A stretch of 64,000 bases of DNA from Acidobacteriota bacterium (GTDB taxonomy: Bacteria > Acidobacteriota > Thermoanaerobaculia > UBA5066): assembly GCA_029781975.1 (NCBI GenBank), contig JAKOVQ010000023.1, positions 1-64,000 of the forward strand, read 5' to 3'. The notes beneath the pieces were generated by a model. It saw nothing but the letters and a program-made list of their open reading frames with translations. It was not told the DNA's origin and searched no databases. Within the stretch, counting starts at the first letter, position 1. The number at the start of each line of letters is the position of its first letter. The translations under genes and the position numbers were made by a program. Below are positions 36,777-44,128 of the stretch, one piece after another.

Positions 36777-38036
36777 ATGAAGCAACCCTCCCATCACGCA
36801 GCCCCCACCACCGGCCGGCTCCTCGTGCTTCTCCGCGACACCGAGGTCGCCCCGGCCCTCGCCGCCCTGCGCGCCGCCGCCGGCCCCCACGTCGCCTGCA
36901 CCCTGGACTTCGCCGACGGCGCCGCAGCGGGCGACGCCGTCGCCGATGCCCACGCCGTCCTCTACGACCGCCTCGGCGTCGCCGTCGTCAACGTGACGGC
37001 CGGCGACGAGGAGGGCCACCGCCGCGTCCGCGCCCTCGTCACCCGTGCGGTAGACGCGCGCGTCCTCGCCGTCGAGCCCGAGCGCGCCGTCCACGCCTAC
37101 CCCCGCGCCACCCCTTCGAAACCTGCGAAGCCCCCGAGGAAGAAGCCGCCCGTCGGCGACGACCTGGGTGAAAGCGGTGAAGCCAAAGTCACCTGGGGTC
37201 TCCAGGCCACCGGCGTCCCGAAGAGCGCCTTCAGCGGCAAGGGGACGAAGGTGGCCGTGCTCGACACCGGCTTCGACCTCACCCACCCGGACTTCCCCTC
37301 CCGCACCGTCGTCACGCAGAGCTTCGTCAAGGGAGTCGCCACCGCCCAGGACGTCCACGGCCACGGCACCCACTGCATCGGCACCGCCTGCGGTCCGAAG
37401 GAGCCCTTCCACCTCCCGCGCTACGGCATCGCCTTCGAGGCGGCCATCTACGCCGGCAAGGTCCTCGACGACCAGGGGGGAGGCGGCGACGCCGGCATCC
37501 TGGCCGGCATCAACTGGGCCGTCACCCAGAAGGTGAACGTCGTCTCCATGTCGCTCGGCGCCGAGGTCACCGTGGACGACGCCTACAGCAGGGTCTTCGA
37601 GACGGCCGCCAGGCGCGCCCTCGCGGCCGGCTCCCTCATCGTCGCCGCCGCCGGCAACGAGAGCGACCGCCGCGAGGGCTGGTACGCGCCCGTCGGCCAC
37701 CCGGCCAACTGCCCCTCCATCCTCGCCGTCGGCGCGGTCGACGCCGCGATGAAGGTCGCCTTCTTCTCCAACCGTGGCCTCGTCGCCGACGGCGGCCAGG
37801 TGGACGTCGCGGCCCCCGGCGTCAACGTCTACTCCAGCTTCCCCATGCCCGAGCGCAACGCCCGCCTCTCGGGCACCAGCATGGCCACCCCCCACGTCGC
37901 CGGCATCGCCGCCCTCTTCGCCGAGGCGAACCCCAAGGCCACCGCCGCCGAGCTCTGGACCCTCCTCGCCCAGCATGCCCGCAGGCTCCCGCTCCTCTCG
38001 ACGGACGTCGGGGCGGGGCTGGTGATGGCGCCGTAG
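36777..38036 (+). CDS. Subtilisin-like serine protease (S8 family), apparently without signal peptide
   Basis: 419 residues from the ATG at 36777 behind AAAGGAGCC. Residues about 13-110 look like an I9-type propeptide (RLLVLLRDTEVAPALAAL, VVNVTAGDEEGHRR). The catalytic triad is complete: Asp163 in VAVLDTGFDLTHPDF, His196 in VHGHGTHCIGTA, and Ser368 in LSGTSMATPHVAGIAAL; the oxyanion Asn lies in AAAGNESDRREG. The N-terminus (MKQPSHHAAPTTGR) is not a signal peptide, so secretion is unclear. Its 3' end, coding for the last residues DVGAGLVMAP, recurs several times over the following 2 kb. Confidence 0.93.
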   Translation: MKQPSHHAAPTTGRLLVLLRDTEVAPALAALRAAAGPHVACTLDFADGAAAGDAVADAHAVLYDRLGVAVVNVTAGDEEGHRRVRALVTRAVDARVLAVEPERAVHAYPRATPSKPAKPPRKKPPVGDDLGESGEAKVTWGLQATGVPKSAFSGKGTKVAVLDTGFDLTHPDFPSRTVVTQSFVKGVATAQDVHGHGTHCIGTACGPKEPFHLPRYGIAFEAAIYAGKVLDDQGGGGDAGILAGINWAVTQKVNVVSMSLGAEVTVDDAYSRVFETAARRALAAGSLIVAAAGNESDRREGWYAPVGHPANCPSILAVGAVDAAMKVAFFSNRGLVADGGQVDVAAPGVNVYSSFPMPERNARLSGTSMATPHVAGIAALFAEANPKATAAELWTLLAQHARRLPLLSTDVGAGLVMAP

Positions 38037-38121
38037 GAACGAACAGCAGATGGAGACCGCCCTTCGCGCCCCGAACGACATGGTGTCGGACGGAGTCCTC
38101 GTGTCCTCGCGAGGAGATCGG

Positions 38122-38345
38122 ATGACGACTCCAGCGAACACGCTGGCCGAGACGGTTGCGAGGCTGGTCGCCCAGAAGGCGGCGCGGCGGCGCGAGCTGG
38201 CGCGCCTCCCCCGTCGAGGAGAAGGTCCGCCTAGTCGTTCTCATGCAGCGGGCCGAGAACGAGGTCCGACGCGCCGCCGGCCGGCCGGCCAGGCCCGAGT
38301 GGCCTCTTCCGGAAGAGCCGCTCGGGGCTGGTGATGGTGCCGTGA
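38122..38345 (+). pseudogene. Frameshifted small-protein gene after the subtilase
   Basis: MTTPANTLAETVARLVAQKA and RRRELARLP begin in one frame from the ATG at 38122. The sequence then continues in another frame as VEEKVRLVVLMQRAENEVRR with AAGRPARPEWPLPEE. The shift lies near 38210, at a run of five C. It is a helical, charged protein of unknown family. The frame then runs into tail copy B at 38322. The two halves join naturally, so the gene was recently intact or the shift is a sequence error. Confidence 0.6.
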
Positions 38346-38356
38346 GAACGGGGCGT

Positions 38357-38470
38357 TTGAATCACAGCATCACAGTCCGCGACGAGAAGGGCTTCCCGGT
38401 CTTCGACGTGCCTCCCGGCGCCCCTCCCATCACTCCCGAGATGGTCCGGGACGCCGAGGAGGACGGCTGA
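38357..38470 (+). pseudogene. Truncated VapB-type antitoxin
   Basis: Only the C-terminal toxin-binding part remains: ITVRDEKGFPVFDVPPGAPP followed by ITPEMVRDAEEDG. This is the typical end of ribbon-helix-helix VapB antitoxins (G-F-P-V-F-x-V-P-x-G-x-P-P-I-T-P-E). The DNA-binding N-terminal part is replaced by subtilase tail copy B immediately upstream. Its stop overlaps the position where vapC should begin. Confidence 0.65.
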
Positions 38471-38798
38471 AGCCGTCCCTTCTGGACGTCAACGTCCTCG
38501 TGGCGCTGGCGTGGCCGAACCACGTGCACCACGAGGCGGCTACGGGCTGGTTCCGGAGGCATCGCAGGAACGGCTGGGCCACGTCTTCTGGAACGATGGA
38601 ATGGATCTCGCGAGCTCCGATCTCATCGCCCGGGACCGGATCGTCGGATGCCGGCAGGTCACGGACGCCCATCTCCTCGCCATCGCGCTCGCCAGCGGTG
38701 GGCGCCTCGCCACGTTCGACCGCGGGATCGTCGACCTCGTTCCGGGCGGCGTCGCGCCCGAGGACGCGCTGACCCTTCTCTCGGCATCTGGAACCTGA
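38467..38798 (+). pseudogene. vapC: VapC PIN-domain toxin, start codon lost and internal deletion
   Basis: The N-terminus KPSLLDVNVLVALAWPNHVH with HEAATGWFRRH has the first PIN aspartate, but the codon at 38467-38469 that should be ATG (within the usual ATGA overlap) is CTG. After NGWATSS the frame breaks. A second frame resumes with GHVFWNDGMDLASSDLIARD, VGCRQVTDAHLLAIALASGG and RLATFDRGIVDLVPGG, carrying the last PIN aspartates. About 35 central codons are missing compared with typical members. The toxin cannot be made intact. Confidence 0.8.
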
Positions 38799-38919
38799 CG
38801 ACTGCCCGCCGCCCGGCGCCCCCCACCTCTTGTCCGTCGTCGGGGCGCAGCTGGAATGGCGCAGTAGGACCTGCCAGCGCGACGCTCCTGCAGCAGTAGG
38901 ATCGAGCGGAGTCAGACAC

Positions 38920-38979
38920 ATGGAACGCCTGATCAAGATCCACGTCGAGCGCCTCCCGGAAGGGATGTTCCTGGCCTAA
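38920..38979 (+). pseudogene. HicB-like antitoxin N-terminal fragment
   Basis: MERLIKIHVERLPEGMFLA then stop. This matches the first strand and turn of HicB-type antitoxins (usually continuing with A-T-S-D-D-x-x-G-L). The rest is missing: subtilase tail copy D follows at once. It could still be translated as a 19-residue peptide but should be non-functional. Confidence 0.55.
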
Positions 38980-38990
38980 AGCGGGGCTGA

Positions 38991-39155
38991 CGACGGCGCC
39001 GTAAGGCCAACCATCGCGAAGTCATTCAGGCCGACGGCCGGATCCGGCGCTGGGCGCGGATTCCGGAGGCGTGCGGGCGCGCGTTGCGGGCAATCCTGTT
39101 GCCCGACGGCGAGACGGTCCATTACGTATTCTTCGATCGGAGGTTCAAGCCGTGA
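38991..39155 (+). pseudogene. C-terminal remnant of a small toxin-like gene upstream of DUF2283
   Basis: An open frame without a start codon encodes REVIQADGRIRRWARIPEA, GRALRAILLPDGETVHYVF and FDRRFKP. The pattern (Q-A-D-G-R-I-R-R-W, L-L-P-D-G-E-T-V-H-x-x-F-F-D-R) belongs to a small protein family commonly encoded just before DUF2283 genes, and the stop overlaps the DUF2283 start (GTGA). The N-terminal half is missing, cut at subtilase tail copy D. A fuller relative lies at 40014-40286. Confidence 0.6.
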
Positions 39156-39313
39156 AGGTCAAGTACTTCGTCGAGACCGACACGCTCCGTATCGAATTCC
39201 GCGCCGGTGACGTTGCCGAGACCCGCGATCTCGACGAGAACACGCTGCTCGACGTGGATCAGTCCGGCAACGTCTTCGCCCTCACGGTGGAGCACGCCTC
39301 CGAACGGACGTGA
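39152..39313 (+). CDS. DUF2283 family small protein (probable antitoxin)
   Basis: 53 residues from a GTG at 39152: MKVKYFVETDTLRIEFRAGD, VAETRDLDENTLLDVDQSGN, VFALTVEHASERT. This is a complete DUF2283 domain (the family pattern has Y-D-x-E-x-D-x-L-Y-I near the start and I-E-x-x-x-A at the end). These small beta-rich proteins are encoded beside toxin-like partners such as DUF4258 and are presumed antitoxins. The partner here is truncated, so it is probably an orphan antitoxin. Confidence 0.8.
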   Translation: MKVKYFVETDTLRIEFRAGDVAETRDLDENTLLDVDQSGNVFALTVEHASERT

Positions 39314-39463
39314 ATCCCGGAGTTCTCCTACGAGCAGGTCGCGGCGTAACCGCCGGGCCGTTGAGGCGTCCGTACTCTTCTCAGCCTCCCGCTCCTCTCC
39401 CCCGACGTCGGGGCAGAGGCCCGGTTTCATTGCCTTAGTCCACGACTTAGTCAGAATGTTCTC

Positions 39464-39979
39464 ATGAGCGAGCTCGTCAACGTCCACGAGGCCAAGACCC
39501 ACCTCTCGCGGCTCCTGGAGAGGGTCCGCCGAGGAGAGGAGGTCGTCATCGGGAAGGGGGGACGCCCGGTGGCCCGTCTCGTTCCGGTGGAGCCGCCTCG
39601 CCGCCCACGGGTTCCGGGCTCCGCGCGCGGACAGTTCCGAAGGGCACGCAACTTCGACACTCTCGGCGCCGAGGTCACCGTGGACGACGCCTACAGCAGG
39701 GTCTTCGAGACGGCCGCCAAGCGTGCCTTGAAGGCCGGCTCCCTCATCGTCGCCGCCCCCGGCGTCAACGTCTACTCCAGCTTCCCCATGCCCGAGCGCA
39801 ACGCCCGCCTCTCGGACACCAGCATGGCCACCCCGCACGTGGCCGGCATCACCGCCCTCTTCGCCGAGGCGAACCCCAAGGCCACCGCCGCCGAGCTCTG
39901 GACCCTCCTCACCCAGCACGCCCGCAGGCTCTCCCCCCTCTCGACGGACGTCGGGGCGGGGCTGGTGATGGCGCCGTGA
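39464..39979 (+). CDS. Chimeric protein: Phd-type antitoxin fused in frame to a subtilase C-terminal fragment
   Basis: 171 residues. Residues 1-66 are a Phd/YefM antitoxin N-terminal domain (VNVHEAKTHLSRLLERVRRG, EEVVIGKGGRPVARLVP, PRVPGSARGQFRRARNFD). From residue 67 the sequence is a copy of the subtilase (LGAEVTVDDAYSRVFETAA onward) to the same last residues, DVGAGLVMAP. The copy has lost 165 nt in frame: SLIVAA joins directly to PGVNVYSS, removing the oxyanion Asn region. The active-site GTSMATP reads DTSMATP. The catalytic Asp and His are absent, so it is no protease. The antitoxin's toxin-binding tail is also gone. Confidence 0.85.
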   Translation: MSELVNVHEAKTHLSRLLERVRRGEEVVIGKGGRPVARLVPVEPPRRPRVPGSARGQFRRARNFDTLGAEVTVDDAYSRVFETAAKRALKAGSLIVAAPGVNVYSSFPMPERNARLSDTSMATPHVAGITALFAEANPKATAAELWTLLTQHARRLSPLSTDVGAGLVMAP

Positions 39980-40013
39980 GGACGATTCCGAGTAATCAGG
40001 CGAACTCTCTTCC

Positions 40014-40286
40014 GTGAAGACGACCCTCTATTTCGATTTGCTAAGCCAACGCTGGGACCGGAGGCCAGTCGGAGTGGACCGGATTCAGGCCTTGATCGAA
40101 AGCCCGGAACTCGAAGTCACTCAGGCCGACGGCCGAAACCCTTGCCGGGCGCGAATTCCAGAGGCGGGTGGGTGCGCCCGGCGCTTCGTCCTGTTCCCCA
40201 ACGGCGAGACGGGCGATGACGCATTCTTCAATCGTGAGCGCAGGGGCCCGAGGTCCGATTCGTCTCTGCCCAGGGCCTTGCCATGA
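40014..40286 (+). CDS. Small toxin-like protein, relative of the remnant at 38991-39155
   Basis: 90 residues from a GTG at 40014. The N-terminus MKTTLYFDLLSQRWDRRPVG (VDRIQALIESPELEV follows) is the half that is missing from the 38991 remnant. Then TQADGRNPCRARIPEAGGCA and RFVLFPNGETGDDAFFNRE parallel it, but with the key R-W and V-H-x-x-F-F-D residues altered. The C-terminus is a random-looking tail overlapping the methyltransferase gene by 4 nt. No DUF2283 gene follows. It is probably a decaying member. Confidence 0.5.
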   Translation: MKTTLYFDLLSQRWDRRPVGVDRIQALIESPELEVTQADGRNPCRARIPEAGGCARRFVLFPNGETGDDAFFNRERRGPRSDSSLPRALP

Positions 40287-41305
40287 CGGTTCTGGAGAGA
40301 TTCAGAACGGCTGGCTTCGAGCTCGTTTGCCCCGACTGCCACTCCGCGCTCGCGGAGCGCGAGACGACGCTTTCTTGCGCGTTTGGCCACGGCTTTCCCG
40401 TCCTCGACGGCATTCCGATTCTTCTTTCGACCCAGGACACACCGAACCACCGAAGACACTGGGAACAGACTCTGGCTGCGGTGCGGTCCGGCGCATCGAC
40501 CGCCGAAGAAGCGTCCGACGGGGAGATCGATCCCTACGTTCGGAAGAGCCTCACGGAGACGCACGGATTGATGTACAGGGGCGTTGCTGAACGCCTCAGC
40601 TCCTATCCCATACCAGAAATCCGGCTTCCGGATGGCAGAGGGAAGACGCTCGTCGACATCGGCTGCAACTGGGGAAGATGGGTGATCGCCGCCGCAGAGA
40701 GAGGGTATCGGGTCGTCGGTCTCGATCCGTCGATCGATGCTGTCCGCGCCGGCGTGCGCGTCGCTCGGCAGCTCGGCAAGCAAGTCGAGTTCCTCGTGGG
40801 AGACGCGCGACACCTGCCGTTCCAAGACGGGACGATCGACGTCGTCCATTCCTACAGCGTGCTGCAGCACTTCGCGTGGAAAGACGTTCTTGCCGCGCTC
40901 CGTGAATGCCACAGGGTTCTTTCCGAGAGCGGCTTCTCGAAGGTCGAGATGCTCAACGCATTCGGTGCGAGGTGCCTTTGGAACCAGGCACGCCGGGGGT
41001 TTCGGCCGGCGCAGGACTTCGAGGTCCGCTACCACACCCCGCGAGAGCTCCTTGTGGGATTTTGGGAAACCATCGGCCCGAGCCGCCTTGAAGTCGACGG
41101 CTTCTTTTCTGCGAACGCGCAACGAACGGACCTGGGTGTGCTCCCAGCGCGATATAGGGCAGTCGTGGTCGTATCCGAGGCTCTCCGCACCCTGAGCTCT
41201 GCTGTGAAGCCGCTCCGGTATTTCGCGGATAGCGTGTTCGTCGTTTCGACGAAGGAGTCGCCTCGAGGCCCAGCTCCGAAGACGGCAGCTCTGGCCGCGC
41301 CGTGA
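40283..41305 (+). CDS. SAM-dependent methyltransferase with Trm112-like zinc ribbon
   Basis: 340 residues. The N-terminal ribbon (FELVCPDCHSALAERE, LSCAFGHGFPVLDGIPIL, about residues 12-48) resembles Trm112-type domains. The class I methyltransferase domain follows: motif I TLVDIGCNWGRWVIAAAERG (about 122-141), motif II VVGLDPSIDAV, motif IV FQDGTIDVVHSYSVLQHF and the post-region LRECHRVLSESG. It probably methylates a sugar or lipid-linked intermediate of the surface polysaccharide, because it heads that cluster; the substrate is not deducible. Codon use is looser (more A/T at third positions) than in the genes to the left. Confidence 0.85.
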   Translation: MTVLERFRTAGFELVCPDCHSALAERETTLSCAFGHGFPVLDGIPILLSTQDTPNHRRHWEQTLAAVRSGASTAEEASDGEIDPYVRKSLTETHGLMYRGVAERLSSYPIPEIRLPDGRGKTLVDIGCNWGRWVIAAAERGYRVVGLDPSIDAVRAGVRVARQLGKQVEFLVGDARHLPFQDGTIDVVHSYSVLQHFAWKDVLAALRECHRVLSESGFSKVEMLNAFGARCLWNQARRGFRPAQDFEVRYHTPRELLVGFWETIGPSRLEVDGFFSANAQRTDLGVLPARYRAVVVVSEALRTLSSAVKPLRYFADSVFVVSTKESPRGPAPKTAALAAP

Positions 41306-41610
41306 TCAATCCTTCGCAATCCACCCTCCGACCCTTCGGCATCACGGTCGGCGGCACTCTTCTCGCCCTTGGCCTCTGGTGCGTCGACGGCGGCGAGTTA
41401 GGTCTCGTGTGCCCGGGCTTCTCCGTTGCGGGCGGAATGGTGCTCCCCGCGGGTGTCGCCGCCCCGCGCAGCCTCGCACGCCCCTACTCGTGCTGGATAG
41501 CGCTCACCGAGAGCCTCGCGTTCGCGATGACGCAGGTGTTCCTCTTGCTACACTGGCCTCAAGGTGAACAGCGGCGAGTACAAGCTGATGGCCTTCGCCC
41601 CCTACGGTGA
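41302..41610 (+). pseudogene. SxtJ-like membrane protein fused to carbamoyltransferase debris
   Basis: MINPSQSTLRPFGITVGGTLLALGLWCV opens as in SxtJ proteins (I-N-P-S-x-x-x-L-R-x-F-G then a membrane helix). A second hydrophobic segment ends LAFAMTQVFLLL at about residue 82. From 41549 the DNA belongs to a carbamoyltransferase in another frame, so the last about 19 residues are out-of-frame debris. SxtJ genes normally sit beside a DUF5989 gene and a carbamoyltransferase; DUF5989 is missing. Confidence 0.6.
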
Positions 41611-42236
41611 GGCGAAGTGCATCGGCCTCATCAGGGAGAAGCTCGTCGAAGTCCGCGACGGCGGCTCAGCCGGCTCAACCAGGACAACTTCGACTGCGCC
41701 GACGGCATGAGGATTGCGGACACCGCCCTCGCCTGGCTCTTCGGCGAGGCCCTTGCGAGCCAGACGAAAATGACCCAGAAGAACCGCGACCTCGCGCGCT
41801 CCATCCAGGACGTCCGGAAGAGGGCAGGCTGAGGATGGCGCGCTTCTCCAACCAGAAGACGGGACAGAAGAAGCGCTGCATGGCGGGCTGCGTCGCACGC
41901 TACTGCTGCGGCCTCCGGAAAGGCCTCCGCGACGGCACTTTCACCAACCTCTGGATCCTGCATGCGGCGGGGGATGCCCGCGGTGCCGTCGGCGTCGCCC
42001 AGGGGGCACCGCTACCTCGGCAAGACTCAACCGTTGCCCGGCGCCTCGTCGACGAGATGGTCGCCTGCCTCCACCAGGGGCGGATGGAGTTCAGGCCGGG
42101 GCCCCTCGGAGGTGGCAGCATCATCGGCGACCCCCGCAGCCCGAAGATGCAGTCGGTCACGAACCTGAAGAGCAAGTTCCGGGAGAGCTTCCGCCCCTTC
42201 GTCCTCAGCGTGATGCGCGAGCACGTCTCGGGCTGA
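41549..42236 (+). pseudogene. Carbamoyltransferase (NodU/CmcH/SxtI family), broken in three frames with deletions
   Basis: Fragment 1 (frame from 41549): YTGLKVNSGEYKLMAFAPYG, then IREKLVEVRDGG. Fragment 2 (to the stop at 41832): RLNQDNFDCADGMRIADTAL, LARSIQDVRKRAG. Fragment 3 (to 42236): MAGCVARYCCGLRKGLRDGT (normally L-A-G-G-V-A-L-N-C), NLWILHAAGDARGAVG, then a deletion to GRMEFRPGPLGGGSIIGDPR and NLKSKFRESFRPFVLSVMRE. The order is that of the C-terminal half of carbamoyltransferases. The N-terminal half is absent. Confidence 0.8.
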
Positions 42237-42242
42237 ATCGAG

Positions 42243-42617
42243 ATGGACGTGGACAGCACCGAGGTCAGGGAGCTCGAGGCCGAGGGGCTTGCCATCACGT
42301 CGTCGGGCGATACCGAGGACGTCCTGAACGCAAACGTCCGGTGGGGCCTGGCCTGCGTCGAGCGATTCCGTGGGAGGTTCGCCCTTGCGGTCTGGGACCG
42401 GGACGAGGGACGCACTTCGCCGCCCGCGAGAAGCTGTGAATCAAGTCTTCCTATTGCGCGACCCTTTCCCGGGCGGGGTCGCCTTCGCATTCGGAGGACG
42501 CCGCGGACGACCTATGCCCTGTGCGCCGTGAGTCGGTCCGGCTCCGCCTGAACTCTGATGTCCGGGATGGACTCTTCCCTTTCGGCGGAGTTGACAGCTT
42601 GGTTCTCGCGACTCTGC
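42243..42617 (+). pseudogene. Asparagine-synthase-like (AsnB) fragments
   Basis: VRELEAEGLAITSSGDTEDV, RWGLACVERFRGRFALAVWD and RDEG match the glutamine-amidotransferase part of AsnB-type enzymes (R-x-E-L-E-A-x-G, S-D-T-E, R-F-x-G-x-F-A-x-A-x-W-D). After a frame change near 42420, RESVRLRLNSDVRDGLFPFG and GVDSLVLATL correspond to the S-D-V-P-x-G-x-x-L-S-G-G-x-D-S ATP-pyrophosphatase loop. Everything between, and the rest of the synthetase, is missing. The second fragment runs in frame into the glycosyltransferase. Confidence 0.7.
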
Positions 42618-42667
42618 CTCCTGACGCTCCTCTCCGTCATCGGGCGACTGCGGCCCGCTTCTGCGCA

Positions 42668-44128
42668 TTGACCAATTCCCCCCCCCCTGTCAAGGCCCGA
42701 GTCCGAGAATCGGCCGACCCGACGAGGTGGCCGACGCGAGCCACTCAGCGGGTCCCTCGAATCCTGGTCCTCTACCACTTCCTCCCGCCAGACGACGTGG
42801 TCAGCGCACAGATTTTCGGTGACCTCTGCGAGGGGCTTGCAGCCCGCGGGTGGACGGTGACCGCTCGGCCATGCAACCGCTCCTGCTTTGAGCCCCACGC
42901 TCGTCATCGCCTATGCGAGACCTGGCGCGGCGTCACCATTCGTCGCGTCTGGCGCCCGCCCCTCTCTCAGTCCTCCGCTATCGGCCGCATCCTGAACGCC
43001 CTCTGGATGACGGGAGCCTGGAGCCTCGAGGCGCTCCGCCCAGAGCCAATGCCTGATGCCGTTCTCGTCGGCACCGATCCCATCCTTTCGGTCTTCACTC
43101 TCCGTGTCTGGAAGTTCTTCCGTCCATCGGTCAAGCGCGCACTCTGGGCCTTCGACCTCTACCCACAGGCGGCGGTTGCAGACGGTCTCCTCAGAACGGG
43201 GAGCCTCGCGGAGCGCGTCCTCTCCCGCATCGCATCCGCCGGTGTTGGCGCAGCGCACTTGGTTGTAGATCTTGGCCCCTGCATGAGGACGCTCCTCGAC
43301 GCGGCGCCGAACGCCCGACGCGAAACGCTTCCGCCATGGGCACTCGTCGAGTCGTCCGCTCCCCTCGAGGCGGACCCCGTGGAGCGCCGGACCCTCTTCG
43401 GCAATGCACGCCTCGGAGTCCTCTATTCGGGCACCTTCGGTCACGCACATTCCAGCGCCGAACTCCTCGCCGTCGCGCGTCGCCTCCGCAGCACGGGCAT
43501 CCATTTCGTCTTTGCGGTCCGCGGGAATCGAGAAGGCGACCTTCGTGCAGCGGTCACGCCCGAGGACGAGAATGTGTCATTCGCTCCCTTTGTCTCGGAG
43601 CGCGACCTCCCCCGGAGGCTTGGCGCTGCCGATTTTCACGCAGTGAGCCTCCGGCCCGAGTGGACAGGCACCGTCGTGCCTTCCAAGTTCCAGGCCGCCC
43701 TAGCCGCCGGCCGTCCCTTGCTATTTGCAGGTAGCCCCCAGGCAGCCCCGGCCCGCTGGATTGCACAGTACGACCTCGGCTTCGTTCTTACGGCCGAATC
43801 GATTGACGCTGTAGCCGCTGGCCTTCTTGGTTTCGCCGAGGACCCCCTCTCGCTCGCTGCTTTACGTGCTCGTTGTCACGAAACCTACAAGGCTCAATTC
43901 TCGAGGGAGAAGACACTTTCCGCCTGGGGCGCCCTCCTCCACGACACCGCCCTTGATCGAGGGCAAGGTCCACACTCCTGTCCAGAGCAGGGTGGCTCCA
44001 CGGGGGTGAGCCGCCTGGATAGCGCCCCCAGTGGTGTCGCGAGGGTCAGCTCCGAGTGGAAGCCCCCTGTCACGCCGCCGCCGGCCGTCGAAGACCGAGA
44101 AAAGGAATCGGGACGGCCTCGGGTCTGA
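42668..44128 (+). CDS. GT-B glycosyltransferase (GT4-like), start unresolved
   Basis: About 460 residues of recognisable protein, ending at 44128. The domain starts PRILVLYHFLPPDDVVSAQI (near 42750) with LCEGLAARGWTVTA. VLVGTDPILSVFTLRVWKFF, LYSGTFGHAHSSAELL and the C-terminal donor-binding part FHAVSLRPEWTGTVVPSKFQ follow. GKLxxY-type fungal features are absent. No ATG, GTG or TTG lies between a TTG at 42668 and the domain. The frame is open further upstream through an asnB fragment to 42521, so translation may begin in that debris. A C10 tract (42678-42687) lies in the uncertain leader. The C-terminal about 50 residues are low-complexity. Confidence 0.75.
   Translation: MTNSPPPVKARVRESADPTRWPTRATQRVPRILVLYHFLPPDDVVSAQIFGDLCEGLAARGWTVTARPCNRSCFEPHARHRLCETWRGVTIRRVWRPPLSQSSAIGRILNALWMTGAWSLEALRPEPMPDAVLVGTDPILSVFTLRVWKFFRPSVKRALWAFDLYPQAAVADGLLRTGSLAERVLSRIASAGVGAAHLVVDLGPCMRTLLDAAPNARRETLPPWALVESSAPLEADPVERRTLFGNARLGVLYSGTFGHAHSSAELLAVARRLRSTGIHFVFAVRGNREGDLRAAVTPEDENVSFAPFVSERDLPRRLGAADFHAVSLRPEWTGTVVPSKFQAALAAGRPLLFAGSPQAAPARWIAQYDLGFVLTAESIDAVAAGLLGFAEDPLSLAALRARCHETYKAQFSREKTLSAWGALLHDTALDRGQGPHSCPEQGGSTGVSRLDSAPSGVARVSSEWKPPVTPPPAVEDREKESGRPRV
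42678..42687 (+). repeat. Homopolymeric C10 tract upstream of the glycosyltransferase domain
   Basis: Ten consecutive C within the leader of the glycosyltransferase frame. Length changes would alter which upstream start is in frame. Confidence 0.85.

Larger units (their letters stand above)
37981..39982 (+). repeat. Array of subtilase 3'-end copies interleaved with toxin-antitoxin fragments
   Basis: The end of the subtilase gene (CGGGGCTGGTGATGGCGCC, then GTAGG) recurs after the original (A, 37981-38040). B is 38322-38350 (nearly identical over about 20 nt). C is 38826-38872 (diverged, ending GGCGCAGTAGGACC). D is 38981-39006 (GCGGGGCTGACGACGGCGCC). E is 39382-39420 (the part just upstream, CTCCCGCTCCTCTC and GACGTCGGGGC). 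F is 39662-39982 (318 nt, with internal deletion). A decayed or small toxin-antitoxin gene follows each copy. Confidence 0.75.

Noticed and set aside
37981-39982. Integron cassette array with attC sites
   Set aside because: The shared tail lacks the GTTRRRY core and paired inverted arms, the original tail is coding sequence of the subtilase, and no integron integrase is present.
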